From Symbiodinium natans (lineage: Eukaryota; Sar; Dinophyceae; Suessiales; Symbiodiniaceae), in assembly GCA_905221605.1 (NCBI GenBank), contig CAJNDS010002419.1, forward strand, positions 119,650 through 183,649: a stretch of DNA of 64,000 bases. The letters are read 5' to 3'. Under the pieces are notes generated by a model. That model had not been told where the DNA came from and searched no databases. It saw only the letters and a program-made list of their open reading frames with translations. Shown in pieces: positions 31,892 through 42,565 of this stretch (the first letter of the stretch is position 1; every line of letters begins with the position of its first letter). Made by a program: the position numbers and the translations under genes.

Positions 31892-33040
31892 GCGACATTG
31901 CCAGATTCTCAAAACCATCATGTAGCCACTGGTGCGACAGCGGTCATTCAAACCAAGGTCATCAGAAGAGGTTTGGATCACGTACTTGTTGTCAAGGACA
32001 GCAGCCGACACTCAATGGCGAAAGGATGTTGCAAGTCAGACTGTGGTCAGCCATGGGGACTTAACAGCAAGAACAATCAAGGCAAGACCGGCCCAGGGCA
32101 CTCCATGGTGGTCAGCCAGTGGAGTAGCTCTGAGCTCTGGGTGCTTCATTCACATTGGCGTACAAGTGCCCACCCGGAGAGGTGTCCGCACCCGGCACAG
32201 GGGGCATATGCCCCATGGAGATCAGCCAGCGTGGGCGTCCTTCATGAAAAGCCACGAAGTGGTACACTACCCTTCAAAAGCCCATCACCACAGGCATACA
32301 AATGCAACAAGGTCCAAAGTGGCTGGAAGGTAGAAGTGCACACGGGGAATTGGCGTTTTTCTAAGCCAGTGACGGGCCTGGCAGCAATGCTCTTGCACGT
32401 GCATGTACCGCTAAACGCTGAAAGAAGTTTCTGTTTCTGACAATACATCCAAGAAGAAAGCTTTGCTGTTTGAACCGCAAGAATCCGGAAGAACAGCCAA
32501 CCTCTGCTGCCCTTTTGGAGCTGAATAAGTTCCAAGCCAGCAACAAGTTTACGGCCAGCCACTGCACTCGGTGGTGGTTCTGTGGGAGAGAGTTGGGCGG
32601 AGATGCTGCAAGTAATGCAGCAACAGACAAGAAGCCAAGATAGACCAGTCCCGAAGCAGTGAGGCGAAAGCCAAGCTGAAGCATCGGCGTTCTCTTTCTT
32701 TATCAACGCCTAAAGACACGGGAAACATCTGGTGGATATTTTTCCAACCGTGCCGAAAAACCCTCGGCACACATCGGGTCCCTCCAAACCCAAACCCGTG
32801 AGGTGCGTCGGCAAGGAGATGGGAGGGCTCATCACATTGATGCCGAAGTGCAATTCAGGTAACATCCACGCGGGCGGGGAGCCCACTTGCCCTGCCACAG
32901 GTCAAGCTCAGACGAGGGTGACCCTCTTGAGTCTCAAGAGGGCCAGGTTCTTCTACAAGTGGGAATGGCTCCCTGCCAAGTCAGCGGGTGCATAATCTCC
33001 GTAGAAGTGTCCACAGCCAGCGCGCCGAACTGCTAGGTCA
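31892..33040 (+). repeat. Module M, left copy flanking element 1
   Basis: Shares words in the same order with 42714-43330: GCGAC(A/G)TTGCCAGATTC, GACTTAAC(A/G)GCAAGA, CCATGGTGGTCAGCCAGTGG, CCAAACC...GTGAGG, CATCCA(C/A)GC(G/A)GGC, and GTAGAAGTGTCCACAGCC. The left copy is longer and diverged. No intact gene lies inside. Confidence 0.7.
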
Positions 33041-33080
33041 CCCTGTGCACTCAGTACTCGAAAATCGAAGAGGCCGGGTG

Positions 33081-33290
33081 TGGAAGATTGTGGCTGATCA
33101 GTGATGTCATGTTTTGGATCAGCTTGTATAGGTTTGTTTTGCTTCGGAGTGATTGGGAATCCGTGTGATCCCATCCTCGATGGTTGATGCCTCGTTGATT
33201 TCTAAGGAAATCATACGAGTGTGTTTTTGCCCAATACGCTGTTTAAAGTGAGTGTGCAGTGTGTAGGAACTTCGTTCTGAAGCTGAGTTT
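33081..33290 (+). repeat. Left terminal repeat of element 1
   Basis: Direct repeat of 42295-42510. It ends at GAAGCTGAGTTT, after which the two copies diverge. If the right LTR is really longer, this copy lacks the LTR 3-prime part and the usual primer-binding site. Confidence 0.8.
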
Positions 33291-33548
33291 GAGTACCGGG
33301 AAGTCTACCCTGTGAGGAGGCGGATCCGGGCTCATCAGGCTTGGAAGCAGTTGGTTCAGCGGCTGTTGAGGCACTTTGGAGCCCGGGCAAGGTGGTTTGT
33401 CTGGAACTGGATTGGTTGTGACCGATCTTGGAGGAATACGGTGCTTGGTAGAGTAGAACTAAGGTTCTTCAGGAGCCTGGACCATCTGGTGTTGGTGAGA
33501 GAATTTTCGCCAGAAGACGTTGTGGAGAGACTGCAGGCTGGAGCCTGA
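33291..33548 (+). CDS. Short leader ORF of element 1, uncharacterised
   Basis: This frame is open from inside the left LTR repeat to TGA at 33546. It encodes a basic, aromatic-rich peptide (AHQAWKQLVQRLLRHFG, then RFVWNWI-like residues and HLVLVREFSPEDVVERL). Composition is protein-like, but no ATG start is seen; an alternative-start reading begins at 33312. It is in a different frame from the polyprotein, whose ATG is twelve bases downstream. It might be a leader ORF, a captured exon, or the remnant of an upstream gene. Confidence 0.35.
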   Translation, partial: EYREVYPVRRRIRAHQAWKQLVQRLLRHFGARARWFVWNWIGCDRSWRNTVLGRVELRFFRSLDHLVLVREFSPEDVVERLQAGA

Positions 33549-33559
33549 GTTCAGGAACT

Positions 33560-36500
33560 ATGTTGAATACACCCCCACGACATACCAGTGGAGCTCATGT
33601 GAGGAGTCCAAGAGGTGGACGAGAGCGTGGAAGCTCTGTGCCCATCATGGATGCTGAGACAAGGCGAAGGGTAGACCCTTTTCCGGGTTTGGGAAATCCC
33701 AACCCACTGTGGGTGCAAGGTTTGGCACAAGGAAGCCAACCTGTGTATGGCCCAGTGCCCAGAGGTCGAACTCCCGCCAGAAGCCCTCATGGGGTAGCTA
33801 CTGGAGCACCCCAACAGACAATGGGAGGCCCTTCGTTTCCCCCTGGTTTGCCTCAGCAAGCGGTAGGAAGTCCTTCGTTACCACCAGGACTATCCACTGG
33901 ACCTCCTCAACCTGTGGTGACACCATCACAAACATCACCCGACGTGCAAGGGTTGACGAGACAAGTGCGAGAATTGGAAAGCATGATGCAGCAACTGGTT
34001 GTGCAGCAACAGCAGTTTATGCAAACGATGACTTCGTCCATGGTGCAGCAACAGCAGCAGCATCAGCAGTGGATGATACAGCAGCATCAGCAACAGCAGC
34101 CACAGCAACAGCAACAGGTGAATCCCCCCTTACCTCAGGATGGTGTTCCTGAGAACATGCCCAGTTCTTCTTCGGGATGTCAAGGTGCATCGCCAGTGGG
34201 TACTCCTGCGAAGGGGACCCAGCTTTTTCGGATGGCGAGCCCAAGTCCCCCACTGAGACCTCCACCTCTGGAGCAAGAAAGGGAAAGGGATGTGTTTGCT
34301 CGATCGGACAAATGGTTGCCCAGTTTGCCGACCATTGACTTTTCGTCTTGGAAGGATCGCATCTCTGAAGCTCTTGGATTCTTGACCTGGATGGAGAAGC
34401 TGACCAGTTGGGTTGGTTTGGGTTCAGAAGTGTTTCCCAATGAGCTCATGCATGCGGTGAAGACTCAAGAAGAGTCTCGGCTGAAACAGGATCGACTTAC
34501 TGTGGAGCAACAGAAGAGGTCGACGAGGCTGATGCACATCCTGCGACAGACTTTTGCAAATCATGAGAAGAGTTCTCTGATTTTGCAGACATATGTTGAA
34601 AGTGAGAGCACTTATCAACAATCTGGTTTTGTGGCTTTGAGATTGCTGGCGAAGGAGTTTTGCCTGAAGTCGCGAGCTGAATGCCTGTTCTTTCGGTCGC
34701 AGCTGGTGAATCAAACCGTGAAAGCACCCAGTATTCCGGAGATCATTCGAAAGATTGAGCATGAGTTGAACAAGTACACCAAGCTGCTCAATAGTCTTGA
34801 TCCCGATGTGCATGCTGGTGGTTTGCAGATCCAAGAAGCGGATTCGGTTATGGTTTTGCTGCGCAGTTTGCCAGATCGGTGTAGAAGCCATTGCTTGTTG
34901 CATGGCGATAGTGAATCGTTTGAAGATCTGAAAAGAGTTGCTCTGAAGTTTGAGGTGCAACAAAGGGTGTGGTCAGAAGCCCCTGGCACGAAGCTTCAAC
35001 CTTTTCGAGATCCCAATGAGGGAAAGGGCAACGAAGGAAAACCAAAAGGCAAAGGAAAGGAACAGAAAGGCAAGCGCGAATCAAGCAAAGGTGCTGGCAA
35101 ACGAGCTTCAAGCCAGAACAAGAAGGATGTGGAGTGCTATGTGTGTGGTGGAAAGGGACATTATGCCCGCGATTGCTGGTATAAGGAGGGAGATTCAGGC
35201 AAGAAGCCCAATTCCCCCAATGCTAAGGCGAAAGCCAAGGCAAAAGGAGATCCCAAGAAGAAGCCCGAAAAGGGAAAGCCCAAAGGAAAAGGCAAAGGAA
35301 AGGGGAAGACAGTTGCTGAAGTCTCCCAAGAGGGTGAGTCGAGTGACTACCAGCTAACTGGAGGTGAATGGAATGAACCTGAGTCAGAGGCCCGAGTGGA
35401 ATCTGTGTTGCAACCTCTGGAAGGATTGCTCGATGAAGTGAGAAAAGAGTGGATTCCCCGGAGTACTGATGAGATAGATTGGTCATGGGAAGTTGAGACG
35501 AGAGTCCGGATTGCCGAGTTGGAGCATCGGATCTCTACCGATTTATCTCAGATGTTGCCATCTAAGTCAGTTCGGTCTTTGATGAAACCTCCGATGAATC
35601 AAGTCAAAAGCATGGAAAAGGATGATGCAAGCAAATGGTGGTTGATTGACTCAGGAGCATCGGTGACTGTGATTGCGAAAAGATACTTGGATGAGTTCCA
35701 GATCTTGGATCGGAAGGCGTTGGGACCTAATGAGAGGTACTCAGCAGCCAACGATACCCCGGTGAATGTCTTCGAGCGAGTTCGCATCCGAGCCTTGCTG
35801 CCTATGTATGAAGGAAAGCAGTATCTTGGTTTGACATCGGTGTGTGTGACTGGAGTTGTAGCAGATGTGGCTCACAACATCTTGAGCACCGAGCAGATGG
35901 TGAATACTGGTTGGGAAGTGAAGTTCACTCGAAGAGAGATTTCGCTGCGACACGAGAAGAAAGGAGTCATGGGATATGGAGTATCCTGGGCTGGATGTCC
36001 TTGGATCTACCTGCAAGGTGATGCTGGAAAGCGAAAGAAAGTAACCTTTGGAAGAACTGAGGTTCGACCCATGGATGTGGATGATGGCCAACGACCGATG
36101 GAGGTTGATCAGATGCAGTCAGTGCAGTCAATGACCAAGAAAAAGCAAGAAGAAATGGAGCTGCATCGGATGCGAGGCCACATTCCTTTTTCGTCCGAAT
36201 GTCCTCATTGTCGGATGACAAGAGGAACAACCCAGCATCGTCGGACCAAGGATGCTCAAGACCGACCCGTGGCGTTGCAAGCAGATTTCTGCTTCATCAA
36301 CCTGGTAACTGGTACTTTTGCGAAAGACCAGCCGACGGCTCCCAACATGAAAGTACTGGTCATGACTGAAATGTCAACCAGAATGATTGGATGTCTGTTG
36401 GTAGGGACCAATGCTGACAATACCTCCAGCTGGATTCGTTATTGGATGAATGCTTTCGGACTGGACATTGCAGGGTCTGCTGTACTGTTGAGGACAGACA

Positions 36501-39500
36501 GCGAGACAGCGGTGAGCGCCCTCATCAAGAGAGCCAATCTGGGGATTAGGATTGTGACCCAAAGAGCACCTCCGCAGGGACATGAAGCGGTTGGTGGTGT
36601 GGAAAGGGCAGTGAGAACACTCAAGGAGTTGTTCAGCACGGTGAGGTTGGATCTACGAGCGCAGGGCTTTGACTTGAAAAGAAGTCCTCGAGCGTTTGAG
36701 TTTGGTCTGATTTACTGTGCTGCAATGCACAATCACCATGCAGCTGCCTTTGATGGGAAGAAATCACCCCAGGAGTTGGTACTACAGAGATCCCTCCATG
36801 AGTGTGGATCGTCGTTGATAGGTGCTACAGTTCTGGCTGAGCTACCGGATTCGATGAAAACCACGGCGCTCTCCCGGTTTGTGGAAGCAGCCTATGTGTA
36901 CCCTGAAGTTGGTGGCTTGACTCATGTTGTGAGTGCCATGGTGGATGGTTGTCCAAAACACTTTCGAGCAAAGTCCATCAAGCACATCGTTCCGTTGAAG
37001 ATTGGGTTGGAGCATTGTCAACATTTGCTCAAGGAGCATGATCCATCGGATACATTGGCTCCCCCGATTCTGAAGGAGAAAGAGGATGGTGTGCCCGATC
37101 GGATTGAAGGTGAAGCGGACAAGGCCTTTGAGGGCCGAGTGTCTGATGGACCGACCACAGACATGAGCAAAGTTGGACCTCCAGCTGCATGGGTGAAGGA
37201 ACATGGTGGCACAGCGAACTGTCCTGCGTGTGGTCCAAAAAGAGGAAAAGCCAACCACAATGCTGAATGCCGAAAACGGTATGATGATTGGTTGAAAGCT
37301 CAACGACAACGGTTGGAATCGAAAGAACCAACAGAGGAAACTCCAAAAATGGACCAGAGAAGCTCAAAGGATGCGGGGGTGATGGAGTCTGGAAGTGAGC
37401 CTTCACTCCTGAAACGCCCGAAGATCACCTATGAGAGTCGACCAGATCCCAAGTTGGAGGAGAGGCAAAGCGTCCCAACACCTGCGACAGAAGTTGTGGA
37501 TGTTGACATGGAGGATTTTGAGGATCCAAGTTTGCCTTACCAAGGGATTCCAGATGAGGCAATGGAACCTGGATACTTCGAAGGAGAAACTCCCGCTGAG
37601 GATGAAGCGATCCCAATGGAGGAAGAAAAACCTCAAATGGATGTGGATTCAGTTCCAAATGAGTCCAGTCGAGTTCCCCGGCGTTTAGAGAGTTTAACTT
37701 CAGATGTGAACTCAGTTCCAGATGAGTCCAATCGAGTTCCCCGGCTGATCAATCGTATTTATTTAGACCCAAGACTCGATGTGCCTCAAGGTCCTATTAA
37801 AATGGTAAGCAGTGACGAGAGTCCGAAGTTGGTACATGTGACCAATTCGATTCTGCTCAACAAGAATAGCACTTTCCCGGAGTCCATGAAGGTGTGTGGA
37901 TCCCAAGTTTGGCTGGCAAGACCCACGAGTGTTCTGTCTGAGATAGATGGATGTCCATTAGATGTGGATAAAACAGTGGAAGGCCGGCGAACTGAGCTGC
38001 AGAGTATGACTGCTCACAAAGCAGGGAGAGTGGTTGGAGCAGACGAGGCTCAGAAGTTTGCTCGTCAGCATGGGATAAAGATCATCCCAACCCGATGGGT
38101 CATAGGCCCAAAGGTGGTGAATGGCAAGGAAGCTGTGAGAGCTCGGTGTGTGGTGCAAGACATCGCAAAGGGGAGCACAGCATCATCTTTAGGACTGAGT
38201 GCTACGACTCCTTCTTTAGAAGCGTTACGGACGCTTTTGGCCATTGCTTCGGTAGATGCTATGGATATCGCAACTTTGGATGTTAGCACTGCATTCTTGC
38301 ATTCCCCCCTTCCGAAAGGATCGAAGGCGATTATCCAATTGCCCAAGGATGTTTCCGCCTGCAAGGACTATTATGTCCCGGTGTTTATGATTCTGGATCA
38401 AGCCATGAATGGTTTGAGAGTTGCCGCCAAAGCTTGGAACTTGAAGCTGGCGACAGTTGTGAAGAAAGTTGGGTTGAAGCAATGCCCAACGGAACCTTCC
38501 GTCTTCGAGGGCACTGTGAGAGGGAAAAGATTCCTCATGTTGTGCTATGTGGACGATTTGATTCTGTGTGGCACTAGAGATGCCATTCGGTTGGTGACCG
38601 ACACCCTGAACGGAGAGTTGAAGATCAAGGAAACGGGTCGAATCACTTCCACTGGTGGAAAGATCACCTTTTTGGGGCGAGAGATTGAGAGACAAGGGAG
38701 TCATCTCAGGATGCGAGTGCCCCCGGCATACTTAGATGCCCTGTTCGAGACAGAGTTCTGTAAGGACCTGAAGGTGGTTACTGCTCCTCCGGACATCGTG
38801 AAAACGGTCGAGAAGGGCAGAGCAAGTGGTTCGGATCCTGAGTTGAGTGACACTGCAGCTGCGAGGTACAGAGCAGTACTTGGCCGGATTGCATGGTGGG
38901 GTCAGTCGAGACCTGACCTGAGTAGGTGGATGTCCATTCTTTCGCAAGGACAGTCCAAGCCAACAGCATGCTTTGAGCAAGCATTGCGACAAGTGATTAG
39001 GTTCCTAAAGGGACAATACCATGCATGGCAGTACTTTGGCCCTGATGGGAATGTACCAGACAGTGGGCCGGCGCAGCTGGAAGTGTATGCGGATGCCAGT
39101 TGGGCACCCCAAGCGTCGTTAGGACGAAGATCTGTGTCGGGCATAGCCATCTTTTATAGAGGATGCCTGATCAAGGGAATCTCTCGAGTTCAAGGGTGTG
39201 TATCGCTGAGTTCTTGTGAAGCCGAGTTGAGAGCCATCTTGACTGCGGTACAGGAGAGTGAGGGACTTGCGACTTTGATCGGTCAGTTGGCCGAGTCAGA
39301 TGTCACGATCCGATTGCACACTGACAGTTCCTCAGCGAGAGCGGTTTTGCTAAACCGTGGGTTGAGTAGGCGAGTTCGCCACTTAGACATCGCTGTCTGC
39401 TATCTTCAGGAGCGGATACAGGAAGCTCAGACCTTGAAGGTCATTTGGTGCCCGACAGCGGGAATGATCGCTGACGTTCTTACAAAGTGCTTGAGTCAAG

Positions 39501-41557
39501 TGACATTCTGTCAGCACCAGCAAGCTATGGGTATATACCCTGGTGAAGATGTGCAGCAGGTGTGGAGGATCTGTGGAATCCGACCAAGGGTTGGAGTTCA
39601 GGCATACCAGTGTGCCGAGGCAACTGGATGCAGTGTGGAGCAAGTTGGATCGTTGAAAAGTGTGAAAAAGTGTGGTGAAGTTTTTGAAAATTTCCACCTT
39701 AGAAGTCCCGAAACCCTTCGTGAAGACTCTTCCCCTGAGGTTCAAGAAATGGATTTATGGTCCAACCGCAAAAGCTTTGGTTCAAGCACCACGGAAGCTA
39801 GCCCTAGCCTGGAGCCTGTACCTTTGGTGAAGGACAGGAAAATGGCAGCTGAAGACAGCAGGAAGGGTGAGCAGGGTGCTGAGATGAAAAGCCCCTTTTG
39901 GTGTAAGGTTTGCAAATGGTTGTTCAGATCCGAGCATGCTGCCGGGTTGAGCTGGGATGAAAGTGGCAAGCCCAAGTGCGAAAAGTGCAAACAGACTGTG
40001 ACAGTCTCTGGCACGGATGCAAGCCATGCATTCCATCTCCGAGAGGCAGAGAAGGAGCGCCGAGCTGCTGGAAAAAGGGGTGATAAAGGTGAAAGCCGAG
40101 GCTCAGGCCAAGCTGCACCGAAACCCAAGGCCATGCCGAAGGTGATTGAACGGATGGTCGACGTGTTTCCGGAGCTGGCGGATCCAGAGCCGCCGAAGTG
40201 GTTCGGTGATGTGTCATGGAGTATCTGCCGGCGCGGAACTCCAGTGGATGAGCTAGAGCTCAAGGACGTGGTAGGCACGCTATCCGACAAGGATATGTTG
40301 CGCTATCAAAGCTCATACGAGAAGCTGGTGAAGCCCATCCAGGAGGTGTGTGAGCTACAGGAGAAACCCACGAAGATCTTCGGAATCTTGGATGTCCGTG
40401 GACAGATTGGTGGCAAGGCCATCATCTGGGAGATGGCAGTGAATGAAGGAGGACTGTACATGGAAGTACCGCCGGGAACGTGTGGCCTGGCGATGTTGAG
40501 CTTCGTGAGGTACTTGAAGAGAAAAGGGATAATCCCTGTTTTGCTTCTGGGTGAGCACCAGGACCTCGGAGTCTTGCGGATGGTGGATCTGTTGTGCATG
40601 CTACCCATTTTGGGAGCAGAGAGGATCATGGAGGATGAAGCTGAGAGCTCGTATTATCCCCCATGGGTGTTGCGCTGGAAGAGAAGTGCAAAGGAAGGAT
40701 CCTTGGTGTTTAAGGAACTGGTGGAGCGAGTGCGAGTGATTTCGATGTTGTCGTGTGATACACTTCGGATTCACGAGCCGGAGCTGAGGGAGAGACCAGT
40801 CCCCAAGTGGTCGTTTGTGGCCTACAGCCACTACAGATCCGTGATGGAGTCTGTTGCAGGATTCTTGGAGGACCTGGAGAAAAAGAAAGAGGAGATCACC
40901 GACACGCAGAGGGCGGCAAGCTGGAAGAAGGTGGTTGCGAGTGAGACTCGAAGCGGTGTTGTGTGGATCTGCAAGTGTAAGTGGCACTTGCCGACCGACT
41001 ATGTGGTGAGGTTCAACTTGACGTTGCCTGCCGACATGTGGCAGCAAGCCTTTGGGATCATGGGTGAGAATGTTGGGAAACTCGAGAAGGAGGAAAAGGA
41101 CCTGAAGCGGATCCTCAAGGCTGCAGCGGAACAGCAAGACCGAGAGTTCGAGGAAGCTGAGCGAAAGCGCAAGCGCATCGCCGACCTGTCAGCTGCCGAG
41201 GAAGAAGCTGCTAAGAGAGCAAAGCTGGAAGGCGAAGCGGTTCGCTCGCCTGTGTCAGTTGTACCATCTGAGTTGGATGCAGCAGCTATCGCGCAGATTG
41301 CTGAGCGTGTGAAGGCAAGCTTTAGTGTTGCCGATTTGGAGCTGATGTTGGAAGAGAAGAAGAGAAAGGTTGGAGACCAGCCAACTGAGAGGCCTGCGGA
41401 GACGCCAGCTGAGCCTAGCCGATCTTCGCAGGATGTGGTGATGGAAACGAGGACGGCTGAGTTGGCGGAGATGAAGGAAGCCGCCAAGGAGCGCCGCGCC
41501 AAGTTGATGGAGTCAACTGGAGCTGGCGAGAAGAAGGGCGAAGAGGATGAAGAATGA
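33560..41557 (+). CDS. Gag-Pro-Int-RT-RNaseH polyprotein with C-terminal extension (element 1)
   Basis: 2665 codons from ATG, without internal stop. Order: Pro/Gln-rich N-terminus with a Gln block (about 135-190); Gag (about 230-480); CCHC knuckle C526-C529-H534-C539 and Lys/Gly-rich linker; aspartic protease DSGA at D697; HHCC zinc motif H869, H874, C881, C884; integrase core D909, D980, E1015; an extra Cys/His cluster C1221, C1224, H1233, C1237; reverse transcriptase with D1574 and YVDD 1663-1666; RNase H with D1845, E1887, D1922. The protease-integrase-RT order is diagnostic of Ty1/copia. After RNase H, about 650 residues follow with a CX2C-X21-CX2C zinc ribbon (2115-2143), an unrecognised region, and a charged coiled-coil tail rich in Glu/Lys/Ala. 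This tail is not part of canonical copia Pol. All catalytic residues are present, so the protein could be active. Confidence 0.92.
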   Translation: MLNTPPRHTSGAHVRSPRGGRERGSSVPIMDAETRRRVDPFPGLGNPNPLWVQGLAQGSQPVYGPVPRGRTPARSPHGVATGAPQQTMGGPSFPPGLPQQAVGSPSLPPGLSTGPPQPVVTPSQTSPDVQGLTRQVRELESMMQQLVVQQQQFMQTMTSSMVQQQQQHQQWMIQQHQQQQPQQQQQVNPPLPQDGVPENMPSSSSGCQGASPVGTPAKGTQLFRMASPSPPLRPPPLEQERERDVFARSDKWLPSLPTIDFSSWKDRISEALGFLTWMEKLTSWVGLGSEVFPNELMHAVKTQEESRLKQDRLTVEQQKRSTRLMHILRQTFANHEKSSLILQTYVESESTYQQSGFVALRLLAKEFCLKSRAECLFFRSQLVNQTVKAPSIPEIIRKIEHELNKYTKLLNSLDPDVHAGGLQIQEADSVMVLLRSLPDRCRSHCLLHGDSESFEDLKRVALKFEVQQRVWSEAPGTKLQPFRDPNEGKGNEGKPKGKGKEQKGKRESSKGAGKRASSQNKKDVECYVCGGKGHYARDCWYKEGDSGKKPNSPNAKAKAKAKGDPKKKPEKGKPKGKGKGKGKTVAEVSQEGESSDYQLTGGEWNEPESEARVESVLQPLEGLLDEVRKEWIPRSTDEIDWSWEVETRVRIAELEHRISTDLSQMLPSKSVRSLMKPPMNQVKSMEKDDASKWWLIDSGASVTVIAKRYLDEFQILDRKALGPNERYSAANDTPVNVFERVRIRALLPMYEGKQYLGLTSVCVTGVVADVAHNILSTEQMVNTGWEVKFTRREISLRHEKKGVMGYGVSWAGCPWIYLQGDAGKRKKVTFGRTEVRPMDVDDGQRPMEVDQMQSVQSMTKKKQEEMELHRMRGHIPFSSECPHCRMTRGTTQHRRTKDAQDRPVALQADFCFINLVTGTFAKDQPTAPNMKVLVMTEMSTRMIGCLLVGTNADNTSSWIRYWMNAFGLDIAGSAVLLRTDSETAVSALIKRANLGIRIVTQRAPPQGHEAVGGVERAVRTLKELFSTVRLDLRAQGFDLKRSPRAFEFGLIYCAAMHNHHAAAFDGKKSPQELVLQRSLHECGSSLIGATVLAELPDSMKTTALSRFVEAAYVYPEVGGLTHVVSAMVDGCPKHFRAKSIKHIVPLKIGLEHCQHLLKEHDPSDTLAPPILKEKEDGVPDRIEGEADKAFEGRVSDGPTTDMSKVGPPAAWVKEHGGTANCPACGPKRGKANHNAECRKRYDDWLKAQRQRLESKEPTEETPKMDQRSSKDAGVMESGSEPSLLKRPKITYESRPDPKLEERQSVPTPATEVVDVDMEDFEDPSLPYQGIPDEAMEPGYFEGETPAEDEAIPMEEEKPQMDVDSVPNESSRVPRRLESLTSDVNSVPDESNRVPRLINRIYLDPRLDVPQGPIKMVSSDESPKLVHVTNSILLNKNSTFPESMKVCGSQVWLARPTSVLSEIDGCPLDVDKTVEGRRTELQSMTAHKAGRVVGADEAQKFARQHGIKIIPTRWVIGPKVVNGKEAVRARCVVQDIAKGSTASSLGLSATTPSLEALRTLLAIASVDAMDIATLDVSTAFLHSPLPKGSKAIIQLPKDVSACKDYYVPVFMILDQAMNGLRVAAKAWNLKLATVVKKVGLKQCPTEPSVFEGTVRGKRFLMLCYVDDLILCGTRDAIRLVTDTLNGELKIKETGRITSTGGKITFLGREIERQGSHLRMRVPPAYLDALFETEFCKDLKVVTAPPDIVKTVEKGRASGSDPELSDTAAARYRAVLGRIAWWGQSRPDLSRWMSILSQGQSKPTACFEQALRQVIRFLKGQYHAWQYFGPDGNVPDSGPAQLEVYADASWAPQASLGRRSVSGIAIFYRGCLIKGISRVQGCVSLSSCEAELRAILTAVQESEGLATLIGQLAESDVTIRLHTDSSSARAVLLNRGLSRRVRHLDIAVCYLQERIQEAQTLKVIWCPTAGMIADVLTKCLSQVTFCQHQQAMGIYPGEDVQQVWRICGIRPRVGVQAYQCAEATGCSVEQVGSLKSVKKCGEVFENFHLRSPETLREDSSPEVQEMDLWSNRKSFGSSTTEASPSLEPVPLVKDRKMAAEDSRKGEQGAEMKSPFWCKVCKWLFRSEHAAGLSWDESGKPKCEKCKQTVTVSGTDASHAFHLREAEKERRAAGKRGDKGESRGSGQAAPKPKAMPKVIERMVDVFPELADPEPPKWFGDVSWSICRRGTPVDELELKDVVGTLSDKDMLRYQSSYEKLVKPIQEVCELQEKPTKIFGILDVRGQIGGKAIIWEMAVNEGGLYMEVPPGTCGLAMLSFVRYLKRKGIIPVLLLGEHQDLGVLRMVDLLCMLPILGAERIMEDEAESSYYPPWVLRWKRSAKEGSLVFKELVERVRVISMLSCDTLRIHEPELRERPVPKWSFVAYSHYRSVMESVAGFLEDLEKKKEEITDTQRAASWKKVVASETRSGVVWICKCKWHLPTDYVVRFNLTLPADMWQQAFGIMGENVGKLEKEEKDLKRILKAAAEQQDREFEEAERKRKRIADLSAAEEEAAKRAKLEGEAVRSPVSVVPSELDAAAIAQIAERVKASFSVADLELMLEEKKRKVGDQPTERPAETPAEPSRSSQDVVMETRTAELAEMKEAAKERRAKLMESTGAGEKKGEEDEE

Positions 41558-42294
41558 ACTGAGATGCTAAGTGATCTCAGTGGTTGGGTGGGTGAGTGAA
41601 ACCCGCAGCCATTTTTTGGAAGCCATGGCCGCGTTGCCGCCATGGAGCGCCCGCGATTTTTCTGGTTAGTGTGAGCCCTTGTTTCAGTGCATGAGAAGTT
41701 TGCAAAGAGGAGGCAAAATGATGATGAAACTCAACGAGGGACTCTATAGCCCCTTCTGCAAGGCGTCTGATTGCCACCTCTGAAGACGTTTTTGGCTGAT
41801 GGTACGCTGGAAGAAGCGAAACTATGAAGCCAATCTTTTCTTGAAGGATCAGCTAGCCGATGCTAGTTGGTGAGTTTGGTGACCTGGAAGATGCGAGACT
41901 GAGGAGGAGTACCACGACAAGGTCGAGTGCTGAGTGGGAAACATCTGAAGCTTGCATTAATTCGTTTTCACGTGTTTGTCACCACGAACTCTTGGATTCG
42001 TTCCAAGACAACCCTGCCCCAGTGCAGGTGGATGCAAGTTTAATTCGTTTTTCACGTGTTTGGACAACGAACTCTTGGGTTACCAGTGATGTGGACCCAG
42101 GACAACCTGCCTGATGGTGGGATCTTGCATGAGTTTTAAGTTTGATGTCAGAGATCGACTGGTGTGTTGTTTGTTTCGTTTGGTGGCGAGTACGCACCAA
42201 GGGAATGTGGCCAGGGCATCCCCTTAGTGTTGAAGTGCCGAGCTGGGCTTGGACTTCAGATCTTTGACATGAACCCTCAGCAAAATGCGGGGGG

Positions 42295-42510
42295 TGGAAG
42301 ATTGTGGCTGATCAGTGATGTTTTTGTCATGTTTTGGATCAGCTTGTATAGGTTTGTTTTGCTTCGGAGTGATTGGGAATCCGTGTGATCCCATCCTCGA
42401 TGGTTTATGCCTCGTTGATTTCCAAGGAAATCATACGAGTGTGTTTTTGCCCAATACGCTATTTAAAGTGAGTGTGCAGTGTGTAGGAACTTCGTTCTGA
42501 AGCTGAGTTT
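42295..42510 (+). repeat. Right terminal repeat of element 1
   Basis: Direct repeat of 33081-33290, preceded by a G-run polypurine tract. The similarity ends at 42510, but the downstream 150 bases contain LTR-like features shared with element 2, so the real boundary may lie near 42670. Confidence 0.75.
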
Positions 42511-42553
42511 AAGCTCACAAGAGAGAATTCGTTTAGTTTGTGCACTTCGTGAC

Positions 42554-42565
42554 TTTTGGCTCAAG
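42554..42565 (+). promoter_or_regulatory. Spliced-leader-like 12-mer at element 1 right end
   Basis: TTTTGGCTCAAG equals the last 12 bases of the conserved dinoflagellate spliced leader as I remember it. It is followed by GTGAAAAAGAG-type sequence, as in the element 2 LTR, which suggests shared ancestry. It may be a relic of a trans-spliced transcript or part of an LTR leader. Confidence 0.5.

Larger units (their letters stand above)
33081..42510 (+). mobile_element. Ty1/copia-like LTR retrotransposon, element 1
   Basis: A direct repeat of about 210-216 bp bounds the element: 33081-33290 on the left and 42295-42510 on the right. Both start TGGAAGATTGTGGCTGATCA. They differ by three substitutions and one six-base indel. 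A G-run (GCGGGGGG, ending 42294) sits directly before the right repeat, as expected for a polypurine tract. The interior holds one uninterrupted 2665-codon polyprotein. No target-site duplication or primer site was found at the left repeat. The right LTR may extend beyond 42510, because TTTTGGCTCAAG and GTGAAAAAGAG follow and resemble the LTR end of element 2. Confidence 0.85.
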
